From NCBI RefSeq assembly GCF_003308995.1, contig NZ_QFFJ01000001.1, positions 744,001-808,000 on the forward strand: a stretch of 64,000 nt of DNA, given 5' to 3'. This stretch comes from Chitinophaga flava. Lineage in GTDB: Bacteria > Bacteroidota > Bacteroidia > Chitinophagales > Chitinophagaceae. Both the position numbers and the translations under genes were made by a program. This document shows, one piece after another, positions 1 through 6,515 of this stretch. How positions within the stretch are numbered: position 1 is the stretch's first letter; every line of letters starts with the position of its first letter. A model generated the notes under the pieces. The model did no database searches, was not told the origin of the DNA, and saw only the letters and a list, made by a program, of their open reading frames with translations.

Positions 1-68
1 AAATAATAATTTTTGCGAAACTCCTCAGGTGTGATATCATCAACTCGGTCTATGTTGCTTATGATCAT
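1..68 (-). CDS. Cupin-like (JmjC-type) protein, N-terminal fragment
   Basis: Only the first 22 codons lie in the window; the gene runs off the left edge. The peptide begins MIISNIDRVDDITPEEFRKN. The arrangement 'I-D-R-V ... I-T-P-E-E-F-x-K-N-Y' resembles the start of Bacteroidota cupin_8/JmjC-like proteins, which are putative Fe(II)/2-oxoglutarate oxygenases. That family call is from memory of the N-terminal pattern and no catalytic residue is visible. The ATG at 66-68 is the only sensible start. The gene points away from ftsY's terminator but lies on the same strand. Confidence 0.45.
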   Translation of the reverse strand, partial: MIISNIDRVDDITPEEFRKNYY

Positions 69-169
69 AACTACGAATTGTTAAGTAGGATTACAAAAAA
101 ATACTATAATTCAAATGTAACAAATGCAGCTTATAAACGAACCAATTGCACAGGGCCAAAAATGCGGCC

Positions 170-210
170 AAAAAAAATATCCGGGACTATCATGATCAGC
201 CCGGATATTT
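170..210 (-). terminator. Rho-independent terminator of the ftsY transcript
   Basis: An 11-bp perfect stem (aaatatccggg at 175-185 with cccggatattt at 200-210) closes a 14-base loop. Read on the minus strand it is followed by eight T's. It lies about 70 bases after the ftsY stop codon. Confidence 0.85.
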
Positions 211-281
211 CATTTACCTAAAGTAAAATTGTAAGTGGGCTTAATTTAATCTCAAAAACAGCACACACAAACTTATAAAAA

Positions 282-1244
282 TCAATCATTTATGCTAAAG
301 AGCGTATCAACAAACGCTTCTTTATTGAAAACCTGTAAATCTTCCATTTTTTCACCAATACCAATGTATTTCACCGGAATTTTAAACTGGTTAGCAATGG
401 CCAGTACGACACCACCTTTGGCTGTACCATCCAGTTTGGTAATAGCCAGGGCAGTCACTTCGGTAGCTGCGGTAAACTGGCGTGCCTGTTCTACTGCATT
501 TTGTCCGGTAGAGCCATCCAGTACCAGGAGTACTTCGTGAGGAGCATCCGGGATTACTTTTTTCATTACTCTTTTAATCTTACCAAGCTCATCCATGAGG
601 TGGGCTTTGTTGTGCAAACGACCGGCAGTATCCACAATAATAACGTCCACTCCCCTGGCCGCACCACTCTGTACGGTATCAAAAGCCACAGCACCGGGGT
701 CGGAGCCCATTTGCTGTTTTACGATGGGAACTTCGGCTCTTTCGCTCCAGATGGTCAATTGATCCACGGCTGCAGCACGGAAGGTATCGGCAGCACCCAG
801 CAGCACGGATTTCCCTGCTTTTTTGAAGTTGTAGGCCAGTTTACCAATGGTGGTGGTTTTACCCACACCATTCACTCCTACCACCATGATCACATAAGGT
901 TTTTTATCAGCGGGCACATCAAAATCGCGGAAACCACTATCGGGTGCATCTACCAGTATCGATGAAATTTCTTCCTTTAATATCCTATTCAACTCACTGG
1001 TTCCCAGGTACTTATCTTTAGCCACCCGTTGTTCGATGCGGTCAATGATTTTTACGGTAGTATCTACACCTACATCGGCCGATACCAGCGCATCTTCCAG
1101 GTTATCCAGCACTTCAGTGTCAACGGTTGACTTACCGGCAATAGCACGTCCGATTTTGCTCAGGAAGCTTTCTTTGGTTTTCTGCAAGCCCTGATCCAGA
1201 CTTTCCTTTTTTTCCCTGGAAAAAAGTTTATTGAAAAAGCTCAT
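282..1244 (-). CDS. ftsY: Signal recognition particle receptor FtsY
   Basis: SRP-receptor GTPase that docks ribosome-nascent chain-SRP complexes at the inner membrane for co-translational insertion of membrane proteins. The 320-residue protein has a short charged N-terminus without the long acidic A domain of E. coli FtsY, a helical N domain (about residues 15-95) and the G domain. Visible motifs are the P-loop GVNGVGKT (123-130), the DTFRAAA box (153-159), DTAGR (205-209) and TKLDGTAKGG (about 269-278). Length fits the short-form FtsY of Bacteroidota. It is the last gene after rpmB-rpmG-DUF4295 but is separated from them by a terminator at about 1430-1460. It therefore probably has its own promoter in 1245-1430, which I could not assign. 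Confidence 0.97.
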   Translation of the reverse strand: MSFFNKLFSREKKESLDQGLQKTKESFLSKIGRAIAGKSTVDTEVLDNLEDALVSADVGVDTTVKIIDRIEQRVAKDKYLGTSELNRILKEEISSILVDAPDSGFRDFDVPADKKPYVIMVVGVNGVGKTTTIGKLAYNFKKAGKSVLLGAADTFRAAAVDQLTIWSERAEVPIVKQQMGSDPGAVAFDTVQSGAARGVDVIIVDTAGRLHNKAHLMDELGKIKRVMKKVIPDAPHEVLLVLDGSTGQNAVEQARQFTAATEVTALAITKLDGTAKGGVVLAIANQFKIPVKYIGIGEKMEDLQVFNKEAFVDTLFSIND

Positions 1245-1429
1245 AGTTTAGTTTAATTGGGCAGGAATTCATTGATTCCCTTTATTGAGTTATCCGGCTG
1301 CTGAGGCAGCATTGTTCCGAACTGTTCCAAACAGGCTGCTAAAATACAGCTTTTGTGTTAACAATAGCACCCGGATGTATAAAGAGGTAAAGTTACGGTT
1401 ATATTTGAGGGTATTGTTGGCACCAACAC

Positions 1430-1460
1430 AAAAAGCCGTCCTTTTAACGGGACAGCTTTT
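1430..1460 (-). terminator. Terminator between the DUF4295 gene and ftsY
   Basis: An 11-bp stem (aaaagccgtcc at 1431-1441 with ggacagctttt at 1450-1460, one G-U pair) has an 8-base loop and ends in TTTTT on the minus strand. It starts about 22 bases after the DUF4295 stop codon and so ends the ribosomal-protein transcript. Confidence 0.75.
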
Positions 1461-1482
1461 CAGTATTATTAGTAAAGCCGAA

Positions 1483-1656
1483 TTACTTTTGGTTAACGTG
1501 CTCCAGAACTTTATCCTTGTGCACGATGGCTTCTTTAAAAGTGTATGCACCGGTTTTGGGTGAGCGTACAGCTCTGATTACCTTAGTCCACACTTTTGAT
1601 TCAGCTGCTGCTTTAGCATCTTTTACTTTCGAGTTCTTTGAAGCTGCTTTTGCCAT
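1483..1656 (-). CDS. DUF4295 small basic protein, candidate ribosomal protein
   Basis: A 57-residue, lysine-rich protein, starting MAKAASKNSKVKDAKA and ending in a conserved-looking core with VRSPKTGAYTFKEAIVHKDK. Known: DUF4295 proteins are found in Bacteroidota and sit between rpmG and ftsY, as here. The small size, basic charge and linkage to two 50S protein genes suggest a ribosome-associated role. It may correspond to the extra large-subunit protein bL38 reported in the Flavobacterium johnsoniae ribosome, but I am not certain of that equivalence. The ATG at 1654-1656 is preceded by an A-rich stretch and no Shine-Dalgarno site. It lies 70 bases downstream of rpmG in the same direction. 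Confidence 0.85.
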   Translation of the reverse strand: MAKAASKNSKVKDAKAAAESKVWTKVIRAVRSPKTGAYTFKEAIVHKDKVLEHVNQK

Positions 1657-1726
1657 TGTATTGATTGTTTTTATGGTCTAATGGCTATATGGCTATCCCA
1701 GAACAGCCATTCACCATCAACAATTA

Positions 1727-1909
1727 TTATTTAATTTCTTTGTGTACAGTAACTTTCCTTAAAATAGGATTGTACTTTTTCAACTCCAGACGCTCAGGAG
1801 TGTTCTTCTTGTTCTTGTTGGAGATATAACGGGAAGTTCCGGGCTGACCAGAGGTTTTATGCTCTGTGCATTCCAGAATTACCTGTACTCTGTTACCTTT
1901 TTTTGCCAT
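1727..1909 (-). CDS. rpmG: 50S ribosomal protein L33 (bL33)
   Basis: Component of the large ribosomal subunit near the E site. The 60-residue protein begins MAKKGNRVQVILECTEHK and contains the GTSRYISNKNKKNTPERLELKKYNP core and the C-terminal K-V-T-V-H-K-E-I-K motif of the family. Two zinc-ribbon CxxC pairs are absent (only one Cys), so it is the zinc-free C- form. It is second in the rpmB-rpmG-DUF4295 transcript, 30 bases after rpmB. Confidence 0.97.
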   Translation of the reverse strand: MAKKGNRVQVILECTEHKTSGQPGTSRYISNKNKKNTPERLELKKYNPILRKVTVHKEIK

Positions 1910-1939
1910 TTTGTATACAAATTAAGTGAGTCCTTAGAA

Positions 1940-2176
1940 TTAAATTTCCGTACCAGCTGCACGCAATTCTTTGACTACTGCATACAAACCTTTTTTGTTG
2001 ATGGTTCTTAAACCGTCAGCAGACACCTTTAAAGATATCCATTTGTCTTCTTCCGCGAGGAAAAAGCGCTTTTTCTGCAGGTTGGGCAGAAACCTTCTCT
2101 TTGTCTTAATGTTGGAGAAGGAAACATGGTGACCTGTAATCGGCTTCTTTCCTGTCACCTGACATACTCTTGCCAT
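1940..2176 (-). CDS. rpmB: 50S ribosomal protein L28 (bL28)
   Basis: Large-subunit ribosomal protein of 78 residues. MARVCQVTGKKP at the start, the G-H-H-V-S-F-S segment, the T-K-R-R-F-L-P-N-L segment and W-I-S-L-K-V-S close to the middle are the family's hallmarks. It is the first gene of the cluster and has a recognisable Bacteroidetes-type promoter 22-53 bases upstream of its ATG. Confidence 0.97.
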   Translation of the reverse strand: MARVCQVTGKKPITGHHVSFSNIKTKRRFLPNLQKKRFFLAEEDKWISLKVSADGLRTINKKGLYAVVKELRAAGTEI

Positions 2177-2197
2177 GATTTAAAAAATTTAGGAATG

Positions 2198-2229
2198 CAA
2201 AAGTCAAACTATTTTATTGATTTTGCAAA
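2198..2229 (-). promoter_or_regulatory. Bacteroidetes-type promoter of rpmB
   Basis: On the minus strand TTTG (2226-2229) is followed after exactly 20 bases by GACTTTTG (2198-2205). The known consensus of the Bacteroidetes primary sigma factor is TTTG-N19-21-TAnnTTTG, so only the first base of the -7 box differs. Confidence 0.65.
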
Positions 2230-2381
2230 TATTATTAGATGAATTTATTCACAATTCGTCTAAATCTGTTAATTCCCAGGTGTCTACTTAAACAATAAAC
2301 ACAGTACAACTAATTGGTAGTCAAATAATTGCAGGACGAATTTACATCTGTCCGGACGAAGTTGATTTTTTTATATAAAAT

Positions 2382-2969
2382 TTATATTAATACGACCAGG
2401 CTACGAAGAACAGCTCCCAGGCGCACCGCCTCTAAAACACGCAGTGGCTCAGTTCCATGTTTCACCACTGCTTCCTCATGCGAAGTTACGCACATTTCAC
2501 ATCCGTTCAGCGCGGATACCACAAGACTTAACAGTTCAAAAAACTCCTTGCCCAAAACCGGGTTGGCCATAATGCTCATCCGTATACCTGCCTGGGTGGT
2601 GGTATAAAACTCCTTGTTCACAAAATGACGGAAACGGTAAAACACGTTATTGGCATTCATCAGGGAAGTACAGCTGATCACTTCCGCGATTTCCTTTTCA
2701 GTAGCACCTTCAGCAGTAGCCATTTTCGTGAAGGAAGCCTGCAGGCCGGCATGTTTTTCATTAACGCCCACGGCCACCCCGATCAGGTAAGCCTCTTTTT
2801 TGGAAAGGGTGCCCGCATTCAGGGCATTGGTAACATTTATCTTCAGATCTTTCAGGTAACGGGCATCGGTATTCACCAGCGCCTGCAGGCTCGCAGAAGG
2901 AGCCGTACCGGCCAAACCTACCGCTTCCAGCAGTTGTACCGCTGTATCCTGATTAGTAGTTGCAAACAT
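2382..2969 (-). CDS. ahpD: AhpD-like alkylhydroperoxidase (carboxymuconolactone decarboxylase family)
   Basis: Thiol-disulfide protein expected to recycle the neighbouring AhpC or to reduce alkyl hydroperoxides. From the chosen ATG (2967-2969, MFATTNQD) the protein has 195 residues; an upstream in-frame ATG adds 11 residues that lie in the AhpC-AhpD hairpin and is less likely. The AhpD active-site pattern CEMCVTSH is visible at about 157-164: two Cys of a CxxC and the His of the proton relay, as in Mycobacterium AhpD (Cys130, Cys133, His137). An additional His (171) follows. The gene lies 75 bases downstream of ahpC. Known actinobacterial AhpD needs dihydrolipoamide and SucB as electron source; the donor here is unknown. 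Confidence 0.9.
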   Translation of the reverse strand: MFATTNQDTAVQLLEAVGLAGTAPSASLQALVNTDARYLKDLKINVTNALNAGTLSKKEAYLIGVAVGVNEKHAGLQASFTKMATAEGATEKEIAEVISCTSLMNANNVFYRFRHFVNKEFYTTTQAGIRMSIMANPVLGKEFFELLSLVVSALNGCEMCVTSHEEAVVKHGTEPLRVLEAVRLGAVLRSLVVLI

Positions 2970-2991
2970 AGTTATACACTTTATCTTAAAA

Positions 2992-3023
2992 CAAAGCAGC
3001 AAAGTTGATGCTTTGCTGCTTTG
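2992..3023 (-). terminator. Hairpin between ahpC and ahpD (attenuator or partial terminator)
   Basis: A perfect 13-bp inverted repeat (caaagcagcaaag at 2992-3004, ctttgctgctttg at 3011-3023) with a 6-base loop lies 20 bases after the ahpC stop. It is followed on the minus strand by TTTGTTTTAAG. It could end most transcripts after ahpC and let fewer reach ahpD, giving more peroxidase than reductase. Confidence 0.65.
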
Positions 3024-3043
3024 CGAAAATTATTCAAATAACA

Positions 3044-3598
3044 TTAAACTGCCAGGGTAGCTTCGCCTTTGTTCCAGTTGCAAGGGCACAGCTCATCTGT
3101 CTGCAGAGCATCCAGTACACGCAGTACTTCTTTCACGTTACGGCCCACAGACAGGTCGTACAGGGAAACCCAACGTACAATACCCTGAGGATCTACGATG
3201 TAGGTAGCACGGTAAGCCACTTTTTCGTTGGTTTCCAGGATACCCAGTTCACCAGCCAGTGATTTGGAAGTGTCAGCCAGCATCGGGAATTTCAGATCAC
3301 GCAGATCTTCATGGTCTCTTCTCCAGGCAGCGTGAACGAACTCGCTATCAGTAGAAGCACCGATCAGGATTGCATCGCGGTCAACGAAATCCTGTGAGTG
3401 TTTGTTGAACTCAGCGATTTCAGTAGGGCAAACAAATGTAAAGTCTTTAGGCCACCAGAACATCACCATCCATTTACCGGAAGCTTTCAGCTCCTCAGAT
3501 GTCAGCTCATAAAACTCTTTACCTTTTTCGATGGAAACTACTGCCGTTTTTTTGAATTCGGGAAACTCAGACCCTACGGATAAAATAACATTTTTCAT
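3044..3598 (-). CDS. ahpC: Peroxiredoxin AhpC, Mycobacterium type
   Basis: Thiol peroxidase reducing hydrogen peroxide, organic peroxides and peroxynitrite. The 184-residue protein (start MKNVILSV, ATG at 3596-3598; an upstream extension runs through the promoter region and is rejected) has WPKDFTFVCPTEI with the peroxidatic Cys57 and the Arg-containing WRRDHEDL segment. A C-terminal DELCPCNW carries Cys171 and Cys173. This three-cysteine layout and the SVGRNVKEVLRVLDALQ segment closely match Mycobacterium tuberculosis AhpC rather than E. coli AhpC, which fits its AhpD partner. No ahpF is nearby. A strong promoter match lies 55-86 bases upstream. Confidence 0.94.
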   Translation of the reverse strand: MKNVILSVGSEFPEFKKTAVVSIEKGKEFYELTSEELKASGKWMVMFWWPKDFTFVCPTEIAEFNKHSQDFVDRDAILIGASTDSEFVHAAWRRDHEDLRDLKFPMLADTSKSLAGELGILETNEKVAYRATYIVDPQGIVRWVSLYDLSVGRNVKEVLRVLDALQTDELCPCNWNKGEATLAV

Positions 3599-3652
3599 AA
3601 TTCTATTTCGATTTTTTGATTTACAGTCAAGGCTTTGTATTAAATGCCGGCG

Positions 3653-3684
3653 CAAAGATCACTTTACATTCATTATTAGTCAAA
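3653..3684 (-). promoter_or_regulatory. Promoter of ahpC
   Basis: On the minus strand TTTG (3681-3684), 20 bases, then GATCTTTG (3653-3660). This is the Bacteroidetes -33/-7 arrangement with one mismatch in the -7 box. The downstream GCGCC would lie at the transcription start, giving a leader of roughly 50 bases. No OxyR-like dyad was evident. Confidence 0.65.
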
Positions 3685-3875
3685 TAGATTTTTAAGATGA
3701 GACATTGACTTTCTCTATATATATCCATTTTCGCACTGACAGGAAAGCAATCTGCACCCAATTTCCCTATAATCAAAAAAATTCTTCTTGACTTAACATT
3801 TTTATGTCATTTCTGTAACTTTTTGGCACGCTATTTAGTTATATAAGCGGAGAATTTTTATAACTGACAAATAGC

Positions 3876-4001
3876 ATGGAAATGAAAAAAAAATACGTAC
3901 TCCTGGTGATTATTACGATTGGACTAGCTTTGATTCCGTTTATTAAAAACAGCATCATCAAACCAGATGAATTTGACGCTACTAAGGATCTGTTCATCTA
4001 G
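3876..4001 (+). CDS. Small single-pass membrane protein (hypothetical)
   Basis: An unassigned 41-codon reading frame: MEMKKKYVLLVIITIGLALI, then P-F and a polar tail ending DEFDATKDLFI. The Lys-rich start and a hydrophobic stretch of about 15 residues (8-22) look like a type II membrane anchor or an uncleaved signal. An A-rich, SD-free upstream region (taactgacaaatagc) is compatible with Bacteroidota initiation. A downstream ATG at codon 3 is an alternative start. It stands alone between ahpC and the repeat region, pointing opposite to its neighbours. I do not recognise the family, and a chance frame cannot be ruled out. Confidence 0.4.
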   Translation: MEMKKKYVLLVIITIGLALIPFIKNSIIKPDEFDATKDLFI

Positions 4002-4160
4002 TGTTTAGCCGGTCCCATTGTGCCGATTAAAAATGCCCCTGCCGGGGTCAGGACTTTATTGCTGTATGGTTTGTAATGTTGCCCATTAGCACTTCTAAAT
4101 ACGCCGCAGCTCCCCTGCCCTTGTTATCCCCCGGTTCCCAGCATTGATTCGCTTTATATC

Positions 4161-4234
4161 ATTCATCATATAAATTTTCCCCGGACTAAAGTCCGGGGCT
4201 AAATTGTTTGTGGCTGGTACAGAGGATGATGAAT
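4161..4234. repeat. REP-like palindromic element
   Basis: An outer 9-bp inverted repeat (attcatcat at 4161-4169, atgatgaat at 4226-4234) encloses a perfect 8-bp hairpin ccccggac-taaa-gtccgggg (4179-4198). GC-rich short hairpins of this form recur between genes in many Bacteroidota genomes. Whether this one is part of a dispersed family cannot be seen from one window. Confidence 0.6.
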
Positions 4235-4330
4235 AACTTATAGCTAATTATTTAGGGGCTGTTTTTCTTTTGGGATGATTGGTGGAGATGCTTGCCTTTT
4301 GTTCTGTAACAATTGTTTGTGGCTGGTACA
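4202..4330. repeat. Direct repeat pair, unit A (aattgtttgtggctggtaca)
   Basis: Identical 20-base copies at 4202-4221 and 4311-4330, 109 bases apart. The first copy overlaps the right part of the REP-like element. They alternate with unit B, as if a segment of about 85-110 bases had been duplicated and then diverged. Confidence 0.8.
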
Positions 4331-4375
4331 TAGGCATATGGAATGTTTTTTCTTTTGGGATGATTGGTGGAGATG
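4262..4375. repeat. Direct repeat pair, unit B (29 bases)
   Basis: Two identical 29-base copies at 4262-4290 and 4347-4375 (core cttttgggatgattggtgg), 85 bases apart. A decayed third copy of the same T-rich/GGGAGATG pattern follows at about 4377-4398. Order A-B-A-B-(b) indicates tandem duplication. Confidence 0.8.
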
Positions 4376-4419
4376 ATTTTTCTTTTGTTGGGAGATGACA
4401 GTTTGTACCTTATCCAATG

Positions 4420-4443
4420 AAAAAGGCTGACCAATGGTCAGCC
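4420..4443 (-). terminator. Terminator of the bshB1 transcript
   Basis: An 8-bp perfect stem (ggctgacc at 4425-4432, ggtcagcc at 4436-4443) with a 3-base loop is followed on the minus strand by TTTTT. It lies about 70 bases after the bshB1 stop codon. Confidence 0.8.
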
Positions 4444-4510
4444 CCGGATATTTTTCAGACAAGATGGCCGATTACGTATTGTCCTTAACGTTATATCAGC
4501 GTTTCGTTGA

Positions 4511-5239
4511 TCAGGTCACTTCATTAATCAGGTCAGCGAAATTGCGGATACCCATCATTTTAGCGGACGTGTATCCTTCGGCGTAGTCCACCCCTACCAT
4601 TTTACCCAGCATTTTGGCACGATAAACCACACTATCAAAGAAACCACTGCCTGAAATATAGGTTTGCGGCTCATTGTCTTTAGCAGTCAGGAACTGGGAA
4701 CTGAAGCTTTTGATTGCATCCAGTTTCTTTTCCATCACTGGCGTGATATCTACCACAAAATCGGGTTCATGATAACGGTCCTGCAGGAAATGGAACACCT
4801 GCTTAGGACGCCAGGCCTGTTGCGGTATGCCGTCAACGGTGGTTTCTATTTTACGTAGTCCTGCCAGAAAACAGCTATCAGCAATCAGTTTGCCAGCGCG
4901 GCCATGATCAGGATGCCGGTCGTCCATAGCATTGGCCAGCACAATATCGGGCTGGTATTTGCGGATGGCCCTGATGATAGCCATCTGCTCCATAGTATCG
5001 TTTCTGAAAAAACCATCTGCCAGTTCCAGGTTTTCCCGTACTTCCAATCCCATGATTTTGGCAGCGTCCTGCGCTTCCTTAACGCGCAATTCAGGCGTAC
5101 CACGGGTGCCCAGCTCCCCGCGGGTAAGGTCTATTACACCTACTTTCATGCCTTGCTGCGCATGTACCATCAATGTGCCTGCACATCCCAGTTCAACATC
5201 GTCGGGATGTACAGCGATCGCGAGTATGTCCAGTTTCAT
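4511..5239 (-). CDS. bshB1: Bacillithiol biosynthesis deacetylase BshB1
   Basis: Zinc hydrolase of the LmbE/PIG-L family that removes the acetyl group from GlcNAc-malate, the second step of bacillithiol synthesis. The 242-residue length matches BshB1. The family's metal/active-site motif HPDD is at 12-15 (AVHPDDVELGCAGT) and the TRGELGTRGT segment follows at about 39-48. A later DRHPDHGRAG segment (about 107-116) supplies another metal-ligand His. It is the last gene of a same-strand run (hydrolase, DUF4294, plug-like protein) and ends at a terminator. Bacillithiol is the thiol of many Bacteroidota. The YfiT-like gene at 20567 is a plausible functional partner; bshA and bshC are not in the window. 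Confidence 0.94.
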   Translation of the reverse strand: MKLDILAIAVHPDDVELGCAGTLMVHAQQGMKVGVIDLTRGELGTRGTPELRVKEAQDAAKIMGLEVRENLELADGFFRNDTMEQMAIIRAIRKYQPDIVLANAMDDRHPDHGRAGKLIADSCFLAGLRKIETTVDGIPQQAWRPKQVFHFLQDRYHEPDFVVDITPVMEKKLDAIKSFSSQFLTAKDNEPQTYISGSGFFDSVVYRAKMLGKMVGVDYAEGYTSAKMMGIRNFADLINEVT

Positions 5240-5287
5240 GCTGTAAATAAATTGAGGTGCAAAGATGGGAAATAATTTTTGATAGCA

Positions 5288-5785
5288 TCATTCTTCTGTA
5301 CTGATGATGCGTACGCCAGCCTGGCGGTTTTTGATATGATACAACTCTTCCACCTTTTTGGGTGACAGTATTTCCACTGAAACAAATGTTTTATTGTCCA
5401 CCGTCATGAGACGGGTCTCGTCTGTCGGAGTCACTGGTTTATCATTAACGATATAGAGGAAGCTGCTGTCACTGCCGTAGCGGCGTAACAGGCTGTCGTA
5501 GGCCGGAGAAGCCATACTAAGCAGATGACGCACCCTTTTGCGGGCAAATGGTTTCGTTTCCACATATACCACCCCGTTGGCAGCCTGGCTGCCATATTTC
5601 AGAATTGCTTTTTTTCCTCTTGCAATGGTGATAAGACCGATCTGGTCTGGAGAGATGCTTTCCATAGCGGCCTGTGTGGTTAATACACTGTCTACCACAT
5701 ATACCGGCACATCATTTTCTTCGTTTTGTGCCAGGGCACTGAAGGAAGTTAATATCAGGCTAAATAACAATATCCGTGCTTTCAT
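5288..5785 (-). CDS. Secreted protein with a TonB-receptor plug-like segment
   Basis: A 165-residue protein with a signal peptide (MKARILLFSLILTSFSALAQ, cleavage after about residue 20). The middle reads ITIARGKKAILKYGSQAANG followed by VVYVETK. That is the pattern of the conserved plug-domain strand of SusC-like TonB-dependent receptors ('I-x-V-L-K-D-A-x-A-x-x-Y-G-x-x-A-A-N-G-V-V'). There is no barrel, so it is a stand-alone plug-like periplasmic protein, possibly a receptor fragment or a partner. The function is unknown. It sits 18 bases after the DUF4294 gene and 48 bases before bshB1. Confidence 0.7.
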   Translation of the reverse strand: MKARILLFSLILTSFSALAQNEENDVPVYVVDSVLTTQAAMESISPDQIGLITIARGKKAILKYGSQAANGVVYVETKPFARKRVRHLLSMASPAYDSLLRRYGSDSSFLYIVNDKPVTPTDETRLMTVDNKTFVSVEILSPKKVEELYHIKNRQAGVRIISTEE

Positions 5786-5802
5786 ATAGCTAAGATAGCC
5801 AT

Positions 5803-6423
5803 TTAATTATAAGCGCGGTACCGCTGGTACATTTCCAGCTCCTGCACGATCACTTCTATATCATGATCTTCCTGTTTATCATATTCACTTTTCAGATTTC
5901 CTCCGAAAAAGAAGGCCACTGTTTGCCATAAACGGGCGTTAAAACCACCCTTCAGCTCTTTAATGATTTCGTAACAGTTTTGGCCTGTTTCCCGGTTAAT
6001 CAGCTTCATCAGCACTTTACCCTGGTATACGGAGAGATTCTGCAGTTTGTCACCAAACTGCGCTTTCATTTCCTTTTCCTTGGATGCCAGGAACTCTTTA
6101 CGCTCCCTTCTGGACATGGTAGCCAGACGGCCGTTCACATCCTGCAGCAGTCGGGCTGCAGTTCTCGCATAAGGATAGGTGACGTATACGGCATTCCGTA
6201 AACGGTTATAGCGTTCCTTTTCTTTCCGTAAGGCTTTGGGCATTTTGTCTACCACATCAAAGATGGCGAGGGTGATCACCGGAATAGTGTCGGTACCTAC
6301 AACAACAGCATGGAGCGGGATTGTATCAGCACCGTGTGCTTCCTGCGCGCTGGCTTCCTGCCGGCAAAGGGAAATGCCCGTTATCAGGATGGCGGATAAA
6401 ATGAGTTTACGGCGGCAGTGCAT
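5803..6423 (-). CDS. DUF4294 family protein
   Basis: Secreted Bacteroidota protein of unknown function. The chosen start (ATG 6421-6423, MHCRRKLILS) gives 206 residues with a typical signal peptide ending near EASAQ. An upstream ATG adds 9 residues ahead of the positive start and is less likely. The core has an acidic/basic helix (MPKALRKEKERYNRLRNAVY), a Y-P-Y-A-R-T-A segment, a charged MSRRERKEFLASKEKEMKAQ region and an INRETGQNCYEIIKELKG motif, which I associate with DUF4294. It lies between the hydrolase and plug-like genes in one direction. Confidence 0.75.
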   Translation of the reverse strand: MHCRRKLILSAILITGISLCRQEASAQEAHGADTIPLHAVVVGTDTIPVITLAIFDVVDKMPKALRKEKERYNRLRNAVYVTYPYARTAARLLQDVNGRLATMSRRERKEFLASKEKEMKAQFGDKLQNLSVYQGKVLMKLINRETGQNCYEIIKELKGGFNARLWQTVAFFFGGNLKSEYDKQEDHDIEVIVQELEMYQRYRAYN

Positions 6424-6515
6424 ACAATATCTAACGATGCTAATGGGCAAATGTTACCACAAGTTAAAAAACATTTCAGATTAAACGACAACTAAAAAAG
6501 TGCTGGACAAAGCGG

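Larger units (their letters stand above)
4002..4420. other. Intergenic repeat region without a convincing gene
   Basis: No credible protein-coding gene is seen. The stretch holds a palindromic REP-like element (4161-4234), two interleaved direct repeats (4202-4221/4311-4330 and 4262-4290/4347-4375), and ends at the bshB1 terminator. Open frames on the minus strand here consist almost entirely of the repeats and are not believable proteins. Confidence 0.7.

Noticed and set aside
1285..1563. Frames in both directions between ftsY and the DUF4295 gene
   Set aside because: They cover the terminator and the DUF4295 gene in other frames; the 57-residue DUF4295 frame is the real one.
4244..4462. 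Open frames on the minus strand in the repeat region
   Set aside because: They consist mostly of the repeated units and the terminator; the composition is not that of a protein.
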